Assembly: GCA_012932865.1 (NCBI GenBank)
Contig: SAXG01000023.1
Span: 499,559 to 563,558 of the forward strand
Direction of reading: 5' to 3'
Length of the DNA stretch: 64,000 nt
Origin: Amylostereum areolatum
Taxonomy: Eukaryota > Basidiomycota > Agaricomycetes > Russulales > Stereaceae
Below, in pieces: positions 62,890 through 64,000 of this stretch. Positions within the stretch are counted from its first letter, which is position 1. The number at the start of each line of letters is the position of its first letter. The translations under genes were made by a program, and so were the position numbers. A model generated the notes under the pieces. That model did no database searches. It was not told where the DNA came from and saw only the letters and a program-made list of their open reading frames with translations.

Positions 62890-64000
62890 CTATGCGTCCT
62901 CGGAATCAGCAGCTGGGGCATCGGATGTCATAATATCGTCGGAATCGGGAGGCGGGGCATCAGATGTCATCTCGAAGTCGGAGTCATTGTCAGATAGTTC
63001 AGCGACGTCATCGGATTCAGCAACGGCAGGCTTATCTAGCCACGCAAAGGCGCTATCAATGATCTTCAACCAGCAGTTATCATCGAGACTGCCGACAGCG
63101 GGCACGAACTTGCCAGCCTTGCGGCGCAGCTTCATGTGACCTTCATCAGTACGCACGGTCTTGTCACCCCAGTTTTCTCGTGAGAAGAAACCTTGCGGGC
63201 CGCGCGGAATGACCTGGACGCCGGTCACCCAGAATTTCAACGCACGCTCAACCTGTCGGGAGCAATCAGTCTGCGGAATCAGGATCGGAATAGGGCGTAT
63301 ACTTACCGCAACAATACAGAGTATGAGCGCCCCGGACGGATAGAGGAGGAAGTTGGCCGGTATGACTGCGAGGTGCGCCGAAAAGGTCTTCAGGATCAGA
63401 TGAAACTGGAAACGGCCCTAAAAAGGTCGAAGAATGAGTATACCGACACTGTCTATACAAACCAGCAAGACATACCTCCTTCTTGACCCCGTTGTTCCAA
63501 GTAGCCCAGTACATGGGGGCATTTTTGCCATCTTCGCTGGAGAGCGCCCACTCGACGTACGCGGCAGCGCTAACGAAAGACTTGTGTATGCCGGAATCGG
63601 GGTTCATGTCGCCTTCGAGCACGCCGCCTTCGAGGTACATCCTCACATTGTTGAGAGCTTCGGTACCAATCATGGATCGCCATTCCTTCAGCCGCTGGAT
63701 CGTCTGACACAGTAGGGGTGAGCGGGGCTTGACGAGATGATGAATCACGTACAAGATCATAGATGATCTCCCCTTTCGCGATGATGAGTTCGACGTCCGG
63801 GTACATCTTGTCAAATAACATCTGCACCTCTTCGACGGTCGGCTCGTCCCAAGGCGGCAACGCGCCCGCGAACTCACGCACGCTGGGCATGAACACGCCG
63901 TTGAAGGTTGGCCGGATAGCTTCGTCCAATGTGTCTGTGGTCCACCGAGGCTTCCGCGCACGTTTGGGTGTTCCGTCGACCGCGCGAGGCTTCGTTCCCA
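62890..64000 (-). CDS. hypothetical Agaricomycete-type protein, 3' part (runs off right edge)
   Basis: Open from the right edge on the minus strand. Exon 1 has PKRARKPRWTTDTLDEAIRP, FMPSVREFAGALPPWDEPTV and ELIIAKGEIIYDL. After GT-AG introns come TIQRLKEWRSMIGTEALNNV, AAYVEWALSSEDGKNAPMYW, GRFQFHLILKTFSAHLAVIP, NFLLYPSGALILCIVA and VERALKFWVTGVQVIPRGPQ, then FSRENWGDKTV and an acidic Asp/Ser tail (SDNDSDFEMTSDAPPPDSDD) to TAG 62890-62892. Three introns of 50-60 bp lie near 63710-63765, 63420-63478 and 63250-63305. It resembles a large family of basidiomycete proteins of unknown function that end in an FSxxNWGD-type motif. This recollection is not verified. Frame and splice sites look intact. 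Confidence 0.6.

Noticed and set aside
1..64000. CRISPR arrays, bacterial operons, riboswitches
   Set aside because: Introns, chromoviruses and SEC63 show a eukaryotic nuclear sequence; no regularly spaced repeat-spacer array is present.

Overview
The window looks like a transposon-rich piece of an Agaricomycete (basidiomycete) nuclear genome. The host genes carry many short introns (about 50-75 bp) with fungal splice sites. Two recognisable housekeeping genes sit at the left end, lineage-type hypothetical genes sit at the right end, and most of the middle is Ty3/gypsy (Metaviridae) chromovirus DNA.

Layout: (1) 1-5.6 kb, host genes: the start of a small membrane protein, SEC63 (ER translocon J-protein, minus strand) and, divergently, a coilin-like nuclear-body protein. 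(2) 5.8-8.6 kb, DNA-transposon derivatives without coding capacity: two 1.2-kb elements, each with about 33-bp terminal inverted repeats starting CCCAGT and a 7-bp target duplication, plus a 142-bp foldback element. (3) 9.7-25.25 kb, a nest: chromovirus A (plus strand, 458-bp LTRs that differ at 2 positions, 5-bp duplication GCGAT) sits inside the 3' LTR of an older minus-strand chromovirus B1, which abuts a B integrase fragment (B3). (4) 25.25-27.1 kb, degenerate repeats and a decayed gene. (5) 27.1-55.3 kb, a second complex: a truncated A copy (A2), chromovirus C1 (plus), the middle of a B element (B2, minus), chromovirus C2 (minus), then the 3' end of B2 (plus). C1 and C2 form an inverted pair with an almost identical core of about 8.2 kb. 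Their LTRs and one shared 5-bp duplication show that they are reciprocal recombinants which inverted the segment between them. (6) 55.3-58.2 kb, repeats, a TA-flanked MITE and hairpins with a recurring loop core. (7) 58.5-64 kb, three minus-strand genes of unknown function, one with part of a GRF-type zinc finger, and a tRNA-like sequence.

The most interesting system is the C family. Besides gag and pol it carries about 3.1 kb of extra coding sequence between pol and the 3' LTR. This block holds a probably spliced gene with two overlapping reading frames of more than 500 codons (coiled coil and CCHC zinc knuckle in one), a 127-codon ORF, and a small single-pass membrane protein. In the part where the two copies differ, the membrane protein shows mostly synonymous changes.

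Features shared by families A, B and C: a primer-binding site just after the 5' LTR that is complementary to the probable 5' end of the element's own RNA (Tf1-like self-priming); a gag-pol junction where gag ends in TTT-TGA inside the same TTTTTGA string and pol continues in the -1 frame; a stretch of 0.7-0.9 kb without any ATG on the sense strand in the gag region; and a last ORF that reads through the polypurine tract into the 3' LTR. Many breaks in these elements are CGA-to-TGA changes. All statements were read from the sequence by eye; no database search or alignment program was used.
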